NCBI RefSeq assembly: GCF_021646545.1
Contig: NZ_JAKIRP010000009.1
Coordinates: 248,001 to 312,000, forward strand
Direction: 5' to 3'
DNA: 64,000 nt
From: Chitinophaga filiformis
GTDB taxonomy: Bacteria; Bacteroidota; Bacteroidia; Chitinophagales; Chitinophagaceae
The position numbers and the translations under genes were made by a program. The notes beneath the pieces were generated by a model, which saw only the letters and a list, made by a program, of their open reading frames with translations, ran no database searches and was not told the DNA's origin. Every line of letters begins with the position of its first letter. Within the stretch, counting starts at the first letter, position 1. Of the stretch, positions 25,245 to 34,478 are shown piece after piece.

Positions 25245-26630
25245 TCACCTCCAGCCGCCGCCTAATGCACGGTAGAGAGACACAATGGCCAGCAGTTGCT
25301 GTTCGCGGTCGCTCACCTTGTTGAGGCGTGCAATCAGCAGGTTTTGCTGCGCAGTCAATACCTCTGTGTAATTAGCGAAACCGTAACGTACCAGTTCCTG
25401 CGTATATTCTACTGATTTCCGCAGGTTCTCCAGCTGCAGATTTCTGTCTGCTGCCTTTTGCCCTGCCATCTGGTATGAATACATGGCATCAGACACGTCT
25501 TCTCCAGCTGTCAACACGGTGGTTTTAAAATTTAGGGCTGCCTGCTGCTGTTGTTCCCTGGCGGCACGCAGCCTTGCTTTATTGATTCCCTGGTTGAAAA
25601 TAGGCTGGCTTAACCCTGCTGTCAGGTTACTGAGCCAGGAACCCACTCCCCAGAAAGAACTTAAACTTGCATACCCTCCTGATGCACTTAGCGTCAGGGA
25701 GGGATAGAAATAACTGCGGGCTACATTCGTCAATTCGAAATAGTAGCGCAGGTTATATTCTGCCGACTGTACATCGGGTCTGTTAGCCAGTAATTGAGCC
25801 GGTACGCCTGTTTTTAACAACGTAATAGGGTGCTGGCTGTCCAGTGTTGCGCGTCTGACTGGCCCTGGAATATTCCCCAGTAAAAGGTTCAGCTGATTCT
25901 CTGTTTCCCGGATAGACCGTTTGAGATCGGGGATGGTGACAGATACAGCATACTTGCTGGCTTCACTCTGCACAATAGCAGCTCCGGTAACGGTATTGGC
26001 CGTTTTGAGCTCCTTCATAATATCCACTGTCGACTGCCAGTTCTTCACGCTTTCCTGTGTGATGATCAGCTGCTCGTCCAACGCCAGTAGGGTGTAATAA
26101 CTACTGGCGATACCTGCTACCAGCGATGTCTGTACCGCCCGGGCGTTGGCCTGGGCCTGCAGTAAGCCGGCAAGGCTGGCCCGTTTGGCGCTCTTCAGCT
26201 TTCCCCAGATGTCGGCTTCCCAGCTGGCCGTTAACGTTGTCTGGTACAGGCTGTTTGTGACAGTTTTCCCGATGGCCTGCGGATCAGATGATCCTGCAAA
26301 GGCAGCTGTTGGATTTGCACCCAATGAGGGAAGGAACTGCAGCTTGCTTTGTTCATACATCGCCGCCGCCTGCCGGATGCGGGAATAGGCGGCCTGAATG
26401 TCCAGGTTCTGATTGATCCCCGTGGTGATCAGTTGTTGCAGCAGTGTATCCGTAAATATCTCTTTCCAGTGCAGACTGGCAATATTGCCGGTATCCTTTT
26501 CGTCAATATCCCTGTAAAGGCCCTTTATGGCTGTATGCTGGCTGTCATACTGTTTTGTGATAGCGCAGGATGTCATCATCAGTATAACTATACCGGTAAG
26601 GACGATATGCTGTGAGAAATGCCGTTTCAT
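25245..26630 (-). CDS. RND efflux outer-membrane channel (OprM/NodT type)
   Basis: A 461-residue outer-membrane factor forming the exit duct of the pump encoded upstream. The signal peptide ends in the lipobox 'MMTSC' (Cys 22), typical of the NodT lipoprotein branch. Two OEP repeats are visible: the first about residues 60-250 ('IRQAAAMYEQSKLQFLPSLGANP'), the second about 270-455 ('NRPDVQSAEYNLRYYFELTNVARSYFYPSLTLSASGGYA' as landmark, and 'LVRYGFANYTEVLTAQQNLL'). The ATG overlaps the permease stop by 4 bp, so the two are translationally coupled. It is the last gene of the operon. Confidence 0.96.
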   Translation of the reverse strand: MKRHFSQHIVLTGIVILMMTSCAITKQYDSQHTAIKGLYRDIDEKDTGNIASLHWKEIFTDTLLQQLITTGINQNLDIQAAYSRIRQAAAMYEQSKLQFLPSLGANPTAAFAGSSDPQAIGKTVTNSLYQTTLTASWEADIWGKLKSAKRASLAGLLQAQANARAVQTSLVAGIASSYYTLLALDEQLIITQESVKNWQSTVDIMKELKTANTVTGAAIVQSEASKYAVSVTIPDLKRSIRETENQLNLLLGNIPGPVRRATLDSQHPITLLKTGVPAQLLANRPDVQSAEYNLRYYFELTNVARSYFYPSLTLSASGGYASLSSFWGVGSWLSNLTAGLSQPIFNQGINKARLRAAREQQQQAALNFKTTVLTAGEDVSDAMYSYQMAGQKAADRNLQLENLRKSVEYTQELVRYGFANYTEVLTAQQNLLIARLNKVSDREQQLLAIVSLYRALGGGWR

Positions 26631-29600
26631 ATTACGCGCTTTTTGCTGCTGAGTTTTTCCTGCAAGGTCTGGAACAGGATAAACAGAACAGGTGTGATGA
26701 AGATCCCGAAGGTGGTGCCGATCAGCATACCGCCGACTGCTCCCGTACCTATAGAGCGATTGCCGTTGGCGCCTGCGCCCGTAGCAAGCATCAGGGGGAT
26801 AAGCCCCAGGATGAAGGCAAAGGAAGTCATTAAAATAGGCCGTAACCGCGCTTCTGCTCCCTTTACAGCTGCTTCAACGATGTCCATGCCAGCCTTTCTT
26901 CTTTCAAGCGCGTATTCCACTATCAGAATTGCATTTTTAGCAAGTAGTCCAATTAGCATAATGAGGGTGATCTGTACATAGATATTGTTGCTGATGCCAA
27001 AGAGCCTGATGAACAGGAAGGTGCCCGCGATCCCTACGGGGATGGCCAGCAGTATGGCAAAAGGCAGCAGATAACTCTCGTACTGGGCGCTCAGCAGCAG
27101 GAATACAAATACAAGGCACAACAGGAATATAAATACTGTCTGGCTGCCTCCCATCAATTCTTCCCTTGTGATACCCGAATATTCAAAGCTGTAACCCTGC
27201 GGAAGCGTTTCTGCGGCCACTGCCTGTATAGCGGCAATAGCCTGCCCGGAACTGTAGCCCGGATTGGGTGTACCGTTCACGCTGATGGAGTTGAAAAGAT
27301 TAAAGCGGGTAATGGACTGTGGCCCGTAAGTCTGTGTCAGTGTCACGAATTCAGTAACAGGCACCATCTGACCATCCTGCGTGCGTACAAATACAGCGTT
27401 CAGGGTTTCCGGCGTTGTGCGGAATTCAGGTGAAGCCTGTACCATCACACGGTATTGTTGCCCAAACTCGTTGAAATTAGATGCATAGATGCCGCCATAA
27501 TAACCCTGCATGGCGCCCGTAATATCTGTCACATTCAATCCTGCCTCTTTTACTTTCGGCACGTTGATGGTCATCGTGTATTGCGGAAAGTTGGGATTGA
27601 ATGATGTAGTAGCAAACTGAATCTCCGGGCGGTCGGTCAGCGCAGAGAGGAAATCTTTTCCCACCTTATAGAAGCTGGCAATGCTGCCACCTGTTTTATC
27701 CTGTAACTGGAACGCAAATCCATTGGTAGCGCCAAAACCCTGGATAGTAGGAGGTGCGAAGAACTTGATCTCCGCTTCTGTAATATCGGCCGTCTTTGCA
27801 AACAACTCTTTGATGATCGTCTGCACATTCCGTTTCCTTTGTGCCCAGGGAATAAGCCGCATGACGACCAACGCGTAATTGTTGCCGCTGCCGGAGAGTT
27901 GTCCGCGGCCGGTTACCACAAGTACACTGGTCACCTCCGGGATGGTGCCGGCAATCTGCTCTACCTTTCGCGCCACAGCATCTGTCCGGTCAAGCGAGGC
28001 ATCGGGAGGCAGCGCAATATTACAGTTGACAGCACCCAGGTCCTCATCGGGCACAAAGCCCGTTGGTGTGCTTTTCGAAAGGAAATACAATACGGCGATA
28101 AAGACGGCAAGTATGGAGAGCGGTATCCACACCTTCTTCGCCAGAAACGCAACCGACTGCCGGTAACGGGCGGTCATCAGCGCGAAGGCGGTGTTAAACG
28201 CCGTATAGAACCGCTGTAACAGCCCCTTTTTCCGATGCTTTTCATGATGAGGTTTTAGAAACAACGCACATAGCGCCGGACTTAATGTAAGCGCATTGAT
28301 AGCTGAAAGCACAATGGCAGTGGCCAGCGTAAGGCCAAACTGTTTGTAGAATACGCCTGACGAACCGCCTATGAAGCTGACAGGAATAAATACGGCAGAC
28401 ATTACCAGTGTAATGGAAATGATCGCTCCCGATATTTCACCGAGTGCATCGACACTGGCCTGCTCCGCCGACTCGTACCCTTCATCCAGCTTGGCATGGA
28501 CAGCTTCCACCACCACAATCGCATCATCCACAACAATGCCTATCGCCAGTATAATAGCAAAAAGCGTCAGCAGGTTAATTGTAAACCCGAATAATTTCAG
28601 GAAGAAAAAGGTGCCGATAATAGCCACGGGAACAGAAATAGCAGGTATCAGCGTGGAACGGAAATCCTGCAGGAAGATAAATACGACGATAAATACAAGC
28701 ACGAAAGCTTCTGCCAGGGTATGTAATACTTTGTCGATCGAGGCAGTCAGGAAGTCATCTGCGTTCTGTAACACGGCATACTTAAGACCGGGTGGAAAAC
28801 TCTTTGCAGCCTCTTGGAGGGCTTCCAGTGTTTGCCGGATCACCTGGTGGGCGTTGGAACCTGCCACCTGTGCTACGTCAACAGAAACGCCCGGACGCCC
28901 GTTCACCCGGCCAGGGTTGAAGTAGCTCAATGCGCCCAGTTCCACCCGTGCAATGTCCTTTAACCGAAGAATGCGGCCTCTCAGGTTGGAACGTATCACT
29001 ATGTCCCCGAACTGTGCGGCATCCGTCAAAGTGCCCGGATAGGCTATCACATATTGAAAGGATTGCTTTCCCTGCTCACCAAACTGTCCCGGTGCCGCCT
29101 GGATGTTCTGATCGGCCAGGGCGGCAGTGACATCTGCAGGTACCAGCCCATACGATGCCATGGCCTGTGTATTCAGCCAGATACGCATGGAATAATTCAT
29201 TGTGCTGGGAGATGATGCATCGCCTACGCCCTGTATACGCTTGATAACAGGCAATACATTGATAGACGCGTAATTCTGTATGAAGGTCTGGTCAAAAGCC
29301 GGATTATCGCTGTATAAGGCAAAAATGAGCAGCGTACTGGTTTGTTTCTTCTGAACCGTTACACCTGCACGGGTTACCTCCTGCGGCAACAAAGGTGTGG
29401 CACGCGATACTGCATTCTGTACGTTCACCGCCGCCAAATTCGGATCGCTGCCGATCTTGAAACTGATAGTGATGTTCGCGCTGCCGTCATTACCGGCAGT
29501 AGAGGTAATGTAATCCATATTCTCCACGCCATTGATCTGCTGTTCCAGCGGAACAATCACACTCTTCATTACAACATCTGCATTTGCTCCGCTGTAGCTG

Positions 29601-29740
29601 GCCTGTACCTGTACAGTAGGAGGAGCAATATCAGGATATTGTGATATCGGCAATGATGCCAGCCCGAGTACGCCAAGCGTCACGATAATAATAGATATTA
29701 CCGTCGATAATACCGGCCGTTCTATAAATCGCTTTAACAT
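26627..29740 (-). CDS. RND multidrug efflux permease (HAE1/AcrB type)
   Basis: A 1037-residue inner-membrane proton-driven transporter of normal HAE1 length, with twelve transmembrane helices and two large periplasmic loops. The proton-relay residues are present: 'GIVVDDAIVVVEAV' in helix 4 (Asp-Asp) and 'IGLLAKNAILIVEYAL' in helix 10 (Lys). The N-terminus 'FIERPVLSTVISIIIVTLGVLGLASLPISQYP' and the pore segment 'MDYITSTAGNDGSANITI' are classic AcrB features. Substrates are likely hydrophobic drugs, detergents or metabolites, but they cannot be told from sequence. It is the middle gene of the adaptor-permease-channel operon (25-bp gap to the adaptor, 4-bp overlap with the channel gene). Confidence 0.98.
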   Translation of the reverse strand: MLKRFIERPVLSTVISIIIVTLGVLGLASLPISQYPDIAPPTVQVQASYSGANADVVMKSVIVPLEQQINGVENMDYITSTAGNDGSANITISFKIGSDPNLAAVNVQNAVSRATPLLPQEVTRAGVTVQKKQTSTLLIFALYSDNPAFDQTFIQNYASINVLPVIKRIQGVGDASSPSTMNYSMRIWLNTQAMASYGLVPADVTAALADQNIQAAPGQFGEQGKQSFQYVIAYPGTLTDAAQFGDIVIRSNLRGRILRLKDIARVELGALSYFNPGRVNGRPGVSVDVAQVAGSNAHQVIRQTLEALQEAAKSFPPGLKYAVLQNADDFLTASIDKVLHTLAEAFVLVFIVVFIFLQDFRSTLIPAISVPVAIIGTFFFLKLFGFTINLLTLFAIILAIGIVVDDAIVVVEAVHAKLDEGYESAEQASVDALGEISGAIISITLVMSAVFIPVSFIGGSSGVFYKQFGLTLATAIVLSAINALTLSPALCALFLKPHHEKHRKKGLLQRFYTAFNTAFALMTARYRQSVAFLAKKVWIPLSILAVFIAVLYFLSKSTPTGFVPDEDLGAVNCNIALPPDASLDRTDAVARKVEQIAGTIPEVTSVLVVTGRGQLSGSGNNYALVVMRLIPWAQRKRNVQTIIKELFAKTADITEAEIKFFAPPTIQGFGATNGFAFQLQDKTGGSIASFYKVGKDFLSALTDRPEIQFATTSFNPNFPQYTMTINVPKVKEAGLNVTDITGAMQGYYGGIYASNFNEFGQQYRVMVQASPEFRTTPETLNAVFVRTQDGQMVPVTEFVTLTQTYGPQSITRFNLFNSISVNGTPNPGYSSGQAIAAIQAVAAETLPQGYSFEYSGITREELMGGSQTVFIFLLCLVFVFLLLSAQYESYLLPFAILLAIPVGIAGTFLFIRLFGISNNIYVQITLIMLIGLLAKNAILIVEYALERRKAGMDIVEAAVKGAEARLRPILMTSFAFILGLIPLMLATGAGANGNRSIGTGAVGGMLIGTTFGIFITPVLFILFQTLQEKLSSKKRVI

Positions 29741-29765
29741 ATCATTGTTTTAACAGGCAGGCTTG

Positions 29766-30920
29766 TCATAGTGAGGTTAATGCATCGGCTGCGCTGATCG
29801 TTTTAGGTTTTATGACCAGGCCTTCCCTTAAACTCGATATCCCATCCGCCACAATTTTGTCGCCCGGCCTGATGCCAGCGGTGACAATAAATGCCTGTCC
29901 TGCTGATGCTGTAGAAGTGATCTCGACAGACCTGACCTTATTACCGGCTTCCAGTATATACACGAACAATTTTCCCTGTATCTGATAAGTGGCTTTCTGC
30001 GGAACCAGTAAGGCAGTATCAATCTTCTCCGGAATGCGCACAAGCGCGCTGCTGCCGCTGTGAACCAGGCCAGCCGGATTAGGAAAGGTAGCTCTCATAT
30101 TCAGTGCCCCGGTCTGTGTGTTGATAAGGCCACTGGCTGTTTCTACCTTTCCTTTATCCGGAAGCAGTGTTCCGTTTGCGAGCACTAATGTTACAGGAGG
30201 AAGCGTCGCCAGCTTTTCCTGCATGGTTCTCCCTTTAGATGCAGCAAAGAAATCCAGCCCCTGTTTCTCATTGATCGAAAAGTAAGCATAGATCCTGCTG
30301 ATATTGGATACGGTTGTTAAAGGGTTCGGTGTTGTACTGTTGATAAGACTACCTATCTTATAAGGTAGTATGCCTATCACGCCGTCGGCAGGACTGTATA
30401 TGCAGGTATAACTCAGGTTCGTTCTTGCATTGCTTAATGCAGCCCTGGCCTGTGTAAGCGCAGCCTGTTTGGATTGCAGCGTATATTGCGCTGATTCCTC
30501 GGCATATTTACTGACGATGTCTTTGTCCACAAGCGGTTTAACTTTGTTCAGATCCATCTGCGCTGCATTCACATCTGCCCGTGCTATTTCAATGTTCGCC
30601 TCAGCTGTTTTTACTTCCTGCTCATATTGCGGCGCATTGATACGGAAAAGTAATTGTCCCTTCTTCACAGCTGCGCCTTCATCTACGTATATGTCCTCCA
30701 CATACCCGTCGATCTTCGGACGTATTTCAATGTTTTGAATACCCTGAATAGTGGCGGGGTAATCATTGTCTATCTCTGCCTGCTGATAAGCCATTTCAAG
30801 TACCGGGTAAGTCTTCACATCATTTTTCGCAGGACCGTTTTTCTTACCGCCACAGGCAATGAGCTGTACCAGCATAATACATGTCAGCAGCTTCGCTGTT
30901 GTTCGTTTACTTATACGCAT
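29766..30920 (-). CDS. RND efflux periplasmic adaptor (AcrA/MexA type) lipoprotein
   Basis: A 384-residue membrane-fusion protein linking the permease and channel. The start was set at the ATG at 30920 (an in-frame TTG lies two codons earlier). The signal peptide ends in the lipobox 'LIAC', so it is lipid-anchored. The lipoyl-like/barrel-sandwich halves are 'IRPKIDGYVEDIYVDEGAAVKKGQLLFRI' and 'YTCIYSPADGVIG', separated by an alpha-helical hairpin (residues about 95-165). They are followed by the beta-barrel and membrane-proximal parts ('VTAGIRPGDKIVADGISSLREG'). First gene of the operon. Divergent to the unknown gene at 31166; the 245-bp gap should hold the operon promoter. Confidence 0.96.
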   Translation of the reverse strand: MRISKRTTAKLLTCIMLVQLIACGGKKNGPAKNDVKTYPVLEMAYQQAEIDNDYPATIQGIQNIEIRPKIDGYVEDIYVDEGAAVKKGQLLFRINAPQYEQEVKTAEANIEIARADVNAAQMDLNKVKPLVDKDIVSKYAEESAQYTLQSKQAALTQARAALSNARTNLSYTCIYSPADGVIGILPYKIGSLINSTTPNPLTTVSNISRIYAYFSINEKQGLDFFAASKGRTMQEKLATLPPVTLVLANGTLLPDKGKVETASGLINTQTGALNMRATFPNPAGLVHSGSSALVRIPEKIDTALLVPQKATYQIQGKLFVYILEAGNKVRSVEITSTASAGQAFIVTAGIRPGDKIVADGISSLREGLVIKPKTISAADALTSL

Positions 30921-31165
30921 ATGCAATTGAGGTGATGATGTCTGCCATGGGAAGTCAATATGCCCCGAAACTACCTGACATAGGGAGATTCGTCAGGTGT
31001 TTTTCGCCGGAGAGGCAGGAAGAGTCGGTGAACAATGCCCAACAGCGTGTTAAATAAGTAGCAGAAATGCGAAAAGATCACGGGTGTTTTAAAGCGTTGC
31101 AACAGATAAAAAAAACAGAAATAATATTTCTAATTTTCTATTTTGTGTTCGTTGTATAATCTCTT

Positions 31166-32095
31166 ATGCCTGAAAAACAAGTTGTCCATTTCTTTCATGG
31201 CGATGCCGTGAGACTGGAGTTCCCCGACCACTATGACTGGTTTGTCCCCGATCTGATCAAGCACCTCAATAGCGTGTTAACAGCCATTAAGGACCATCTC
31301 TGCCGGATCGTACTGAAGAATAATGATGAAGACCTGCTTCACATTGAAATATCAGATGATTATGTACGGCACGAGGAATGCATGTTGTATGATAATTATA
31401 TTGCCCGCCTGGACGACTTTATTGCCGATCTCTTTAAAACGGTCAATTCACATCTTGTACATCGCTTTAGTGGGTATGGTATTGTACCGTTGCGTAATAC
31501 TACTGCCGCCAATGAATCATTCAAGCTATCCAATTTATACTTTGCTTATGTAAGCCGTAACGAATTGTTGAATGGTATACCCGGATATTCGCTGGTGGGT
31601 GATACCGTTGATTATTTGCCCCTGCTCCCCGAAGAAGCAAGGGAGATTCCACAGATCCCTGCACGTCTGACACTGGAAGAGCTGAATCTGCAATACCAGT
31701 CCGACCTGTATGATGGCAGGCATTATCTGCCCGTTTACGCGGATAAGGAAGCCCCGCAATGGCTGCGTCAGGAACTGGAAAGGGTATTACACATCAACCC
31801 GGAAAATACCATACAATTAAATATCAACTCGCCGTTTGATCCCGTATCCAACAGGATGAAGGTCGTCTTTACGTCAGGACGGTTCCAGACAGTTGAGCAC
31901 CTGGATAAATGGAACTTCTATGAACTGGGGATGATGTTCAACAAACTACTGAAAGACAGGGAGGAGAAGTATTGCCTTTTAAGGCCGGATGATGATAACT
32001 TTATCTATGCCTATTGCGACAGGACACAGTTTGAGCTGTTTAAGAAATATGATTACGTGGAAATACACTATCTGAACATCTTTGATGATCAGTGA
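31166..32095 (+). CDS. Hypothetical cytoplasmic protein
   Basis: A 309-residue protein without signal peptide or membrane segment. The sequence is acidic, rich in Asp, His and Tyr, with regular predicted alpha/beta structure ('LNSVLTAIKDHLCRIVLKNNDEDLLHIEISDDYVRHEE' as landmark at residues 33-70, and 'YDYVEIHYLNIFDDQ' at the C-terminus). I do not recognise any family or catalytic motif. It is transcribed divergently from the RND operon and convergently with the AraC gene, so there is no operon context. It is probably a real gene, given its length, normal codon use and a well-placed ATG. Confidence 0.72.
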   Translation: MPEKQVVHFFHGDAVRLEFPDHYDWFVPDLIKHLNSVLTAIKDHLCRIVLKNNDEDLLHIEISDDYVRHEECMLYDNYIARLDDFIADLFKTVNSHLVHRFSGYGIVPLRNTTAANESFKLSNLYFAYVSRNELLNGIPGYSLVGDTVDYLPLLPEEAREIPQIPARLTLEELNLQYQSDLYDGRHYLPVYADKEAPQWLRQELERVLHINPENTIQLNINSPFDPVSNRMKVVFTSGRFQTVEHLDKWNFYELGMMFNKLLKDREEKYCLLRPDDDNFIYAYCDRTQFELFKKYDYVEIHYLNIFDDQ

Positions 32096-32126
32096 TAATC
32101 CTGCCCGGAGATAGCAGAACTATTTG

Positions 32127-32945
32127 TCACTTCTTATCCAGCAGCGCATTCGGCGGATACCCAAAGCGGCTCTTAAAAGCATAAGAGAAATGGGATAGAT
32201 TTTCAAAACCTACTTCCACATAGACATCGATAGGTTTTCGTTGTTGCTCCGCTATCTGGTAATGGGCGAGATCAAGCCGTTTTTCTGTCAGCCATTTCTG
32301 CGGAGTGGTATTGTAAGCCTTTTTAAAATCCCTTCTGAAGGTTGCCAGACTACGGCCGGTGAGATAACCAAATCTGTCCAGCGTCATGTTAAACATATAA
32401 TGTCGTTCCATGAATTCCGTCAGGTTGATCTTACCCGGCTCTTCGAAGTTTGCCAGCAGCCCATCTACATCTTTATCAATGGATCTTAAAATACTGATCG
32501 CCTCCTCTATTTTGATTGCCGCTATATCTGCAGGGAGTTTATCGCCCAGGTCGAAATAGGGAATAAGCGATGCAAGACAGCTTTCCAGCAGGGGATGTTT
32601 GGTAAAGCGATACACCTTTTGCAATGGTTGTACCCTCCCGGTATTAACAGCCTTGTGCCGGGAATAGAAATCCGTTAGACGCTCCCTGGTGAGATGCATA
32701 GCCACGGCTTTATGCGGTAGTCCGTCCTTGGGATAATTGATAACAGTAGCCAGCTGATTGCGTGGGATCAGGAAGGTATCGCCTGCGTTGAATGTATGGG
32801 TAGCGTCAGCCTGAATGATTTTAGTTTCGCCCGAGATGAACCAGACCAGCATATGGTGTTCAAACATGACTTCGACTCTAAAGGACTTGCCTTTAAACTC
32901 AGATAATTTAATGTCAGGGGTGATGTATTTTGTTTCAAATTCCAT
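32127..32945 (-). CDS. AraC-family transcriptional regulator
   Basis: A 272-residue regulator. The start was set at the ATG at 32945 (MEFETKYITPD...), as the 26 additional upstream codons overlap the intergenic repeat. The N-terminal half looks like a cupin-type ligand-binding domain ('HHMLVWFISGETKIIQADATHTFNAGDTFLIPRN' as landmark). The C-terminal half has the two helix-turn-helix motifs of AraC: 'MTLDRFGYLTGRSLATFRRDFKKAY' and 'PIDVYVEVGFENLSHFSYAFKSRFGYPP'. It follows the SDR gene in the same direction about 330 bp away, a pairing often seen, so it may control that gene. Confidence 0.93.
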   Translation of the reverse strand: MEFETKYITPDIKLSEFKGKSFRVEVMFEHHMLVWFISGETKIIQADATHTFNAGDTFLIPRNQLATVINYPKDGLPHKAVAMHLTRERLTDFYSRHKAVNTGRVQPLQKVYRFTKHPLLESCLASLIPYFDLGDKLPADIAAIKIEEAISILRSIDKDVDGLLANFEEPGKINLTEFMERHYMFNMTLDRFGYLTGRSLATFRRDFKKAYNTTPQKWLTEKRLDLAHYQIAEQQRKPIDVYVEVGFENLSHFSYAFKSRFGYPPNALLDKK

Positions 32946-33000
32946 TGCCGTAAATGATAAATCTACAAAAATAAAACGGGTCGGATGGATTGCCGGGGTG

Positions 33001-33122
33001 TTTTGGTTTCCCGGGGACGTCATGTTTTCCCGGGTTGCACCATTTTTCCCGGGGCGCCACCATTTTTCGTTGCGGGTTTAAACATTTTCCCCGGGGGTGC
33101 ACCATTTTCGCCCCGGGGTTGA
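33001..33122. repeat. Degenerate 20-bp tandem repeat, CATTTTTCCCGGGG type
   Basis: Six consecutive units of 20, 20, 20, 22, 20 and 20 bp (starting at 33001, 33021, 33041, 33061, 33083 and 33103). Each has a T-run followed by a C/G block, for example CATTTTTCCCGGGGCGCCAC at 33041-33060. A further solitary unit (CACCATTTTTCCCCGGGG) occurs at 33211-33228. The CCCGGG cores are self-complementary. Confidence 0.75.
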
Positions 33123-33266
33123 AACCCCGCGCTACAAACACGGGACTCCTAGCGGAGTCCTATTGTGTTTTGTTGATGGTCATTTGTTCTGAATGTATGT
33201 TTCAGGGGCTCACCATTTTTCCCCGGGGGGAAACCCTGCGCATAAACACAGGATCTAGCGGAGTTC
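33116..33266. repeat. Two copies of a dispersed GC-rich hairpin element
   Basis: Copy 1 (33119-33160) contains GAAACCCCGCG, CTACAAACACGGG and the hairpin GGACTCC-TAGC-GGAGTCC. Copy 2 (33231-33266) reads GAAACCCTGCG, ATAAACACAGG, ATCTAGCGGAGTTC. Both follow a CATTTTT-CCCGGGG unit, so the composite element has been duplicated and has diverged. A third partial match is the CAAACACGGG hairpin at 24793. Confidence 0.65.
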
Positions 33267-33274
33267 ACCTTATC

Positions 33275-34291
33275 TCAACTTGCAGGAAATGAAATCCCTG
33301 TCATCTCTTCACTCAGCGTCCATAATCTCTGTGCATTGGCGGCATCAACAGCGTATGGTTTTACACCCCGAAGCGATGAAGGATCATCATAATTATGTAC
33401 AATATTCCCTTCATCCAGTTGTGCCACATCCGCATCTTCACAATACACGCCACCTATGCCGTTTAGCTGGGGGCTGACAGCACACCAGACGGAGGTAGCG
33501 GCACCCTGGGCCACAGTTTTTAACCTGGCGGCCACTTCTGGATAGATGTCTCCGTTTTCATCGTGCGTGCCCATTTGCTGGAATAAGGCCATCGGTGCAA
33601 CACGTCCGAGGTCTGTGCCCAACACTGATCCCGGATGCAGCGAATAAGCTCTTATACCGGCGCTTTTACCGCGGCGGTCCAGTTCCACGGCAAACAGGTT
33701 ATTGGCTGTTTTAGACTGCCCATAGCCTTGTAATGTTTCATACTCCCTGTTAATGAAATTAGGGTCCTCAAAGTTGAAGGGGGCCATCTGGTGCCCGAAG
33801 GACGATACGTTCACCACGCGTGCGCCGTTTGCTTTCTTTAAGGCTGGCCAGAGCTTGGCCGTTAGCTGGAAATGCCCCAGGTGATTGGTTGCCAGCTGCG
33901 ATTCATACCCGCGTTTATCACGTTGCAATGGTACCCACATGATGCCCGCATTATTGATGAGGATATCAAGCTTTTCATGAGTAGCAAGGAATTTTTCTGC
34001 AAAGGTATTTATAGATGCCGGGTCCATAAGATCCATCGCTGCTACTGTTACATTGCTTACACCTTTTAAATTGTTATTGGCCTTCTCCACATCGCGTGCA
34101 GGGATAACCACACTGGCACCGGCAGCAACCAGCGTCTTTACTGTTTCCAGTCCTATACCTGCGTAGCCACCGGTAACGATCACCTTTTTACCAGTAAGGT
34201 CAATTCCTTTTATAACATCATGAGTCGTTGATGCAGCGTTGAATCCCGAGTGAAGCGCTTGTTGTAATGCTCCGTTGTAGTTGTCTTTCAT
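33275..34291 (-). CDS. Short-chain dehydrogenase/reductase
   Basis: A 338-residue NAD(P)-dependent oxidoreductase of the retinol-dehydrogenase-like SDR group. The start was set at the ATG at 34291 (an in-frame TTG lies 33 bp upstream). The Rossmann motif 'VIVTGGYAGIGLETVKTL' (TGxxxGIG), 'LDILINNAGIM' (NNAG), the catalytic Ser in 'VVNVSSFGHQM' and the YxxxK pair in 'GYGQSKTANNLFA' are all intact. The Arg after the second strand ('VVIPARDVEKA') favours NADPH. The C-terminus is slightly longer than the standard 250-residue SDR core. Substrate unknown. It sits upstream of the AraC gene in the same orientation. Confidence 0.95.
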   Translation of the reverse strand: MKDNYNGALQQALHSGFNAASTTHDVIKGIDLTGKKVIVTGGYAGIGLETVKTLVAAGASVVIPARDVEKANNNLKGVSNVTVAAMDLMDPASINTFAEKFLATHEKLDILINNAGIMWVPLQRDKRGYESQLATNHLGHFQLTAKLWPALKKANGARVVNVSSFGHQMAPFNFEDPNFINREYETLQGYGQSKTANNLFAVELDRRGKSAGIRAYSLHPGSVLGTDLGRVAPMALFQQMGTHDENGDIYPEVAARLKTVAQGAATSVWCAVSPQLNGIGGVYCEDADVAQLDEGNIVHNYDDPSSLRGVKPYAVDAANAQRLWTLSEEMTGISFPAS

Positions 34292-34430
34292 TTTAGAATT
34301 TTTGTAAGACAAAACTAAAGACAACTATAGGAATCTACTTTGTTTAAAACGTCAAACTACTTTGTTTAACGCGTCAATTTATGGGGAAGAAAATACAGAT
34401 GAGATGGACGATGCTGGTCAACAATAACAA

Positions 34431-34463
34431 AGCCGGCAAGCAGAAAATACCCGCTTACCGGCT
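34431..34463 (-). terminator. Intrinsic terminator of the decarboxylase-like gene
   Basis: AGCCGGCAAGC (34431-34441) and GCTTACCGGCT (34453-34463), one G-U position. On the minus strand this is followed by TTTGTTATTGTT. It separates the PSD-like gene from the SDR gene on the same strand. Confidence 0.82.
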
Positions 34464-34478
34464 ATTATAAAAAGGACA

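Noticed and set aside
27839..29130. Plus-strand frames across the RND permease gene.
   Set aside because: Antisense to a fully conserved transporter with intact proton-relay residues.
33001..33266. Possible CRISPR array at the 33-kb repeats.
   Set aside because: Units are adjacent and about 20 bp long with no unique spacers, and no cas gene is present.
32935..33292. Two overlapping frames (both strands) over the CCCGGG repeats, with proline-rich repeated translations.
   Set aside because: The repeats have a 20-bp rather than a 3n period, so the frames are not maintained; they are by-products of the DNA repeat.
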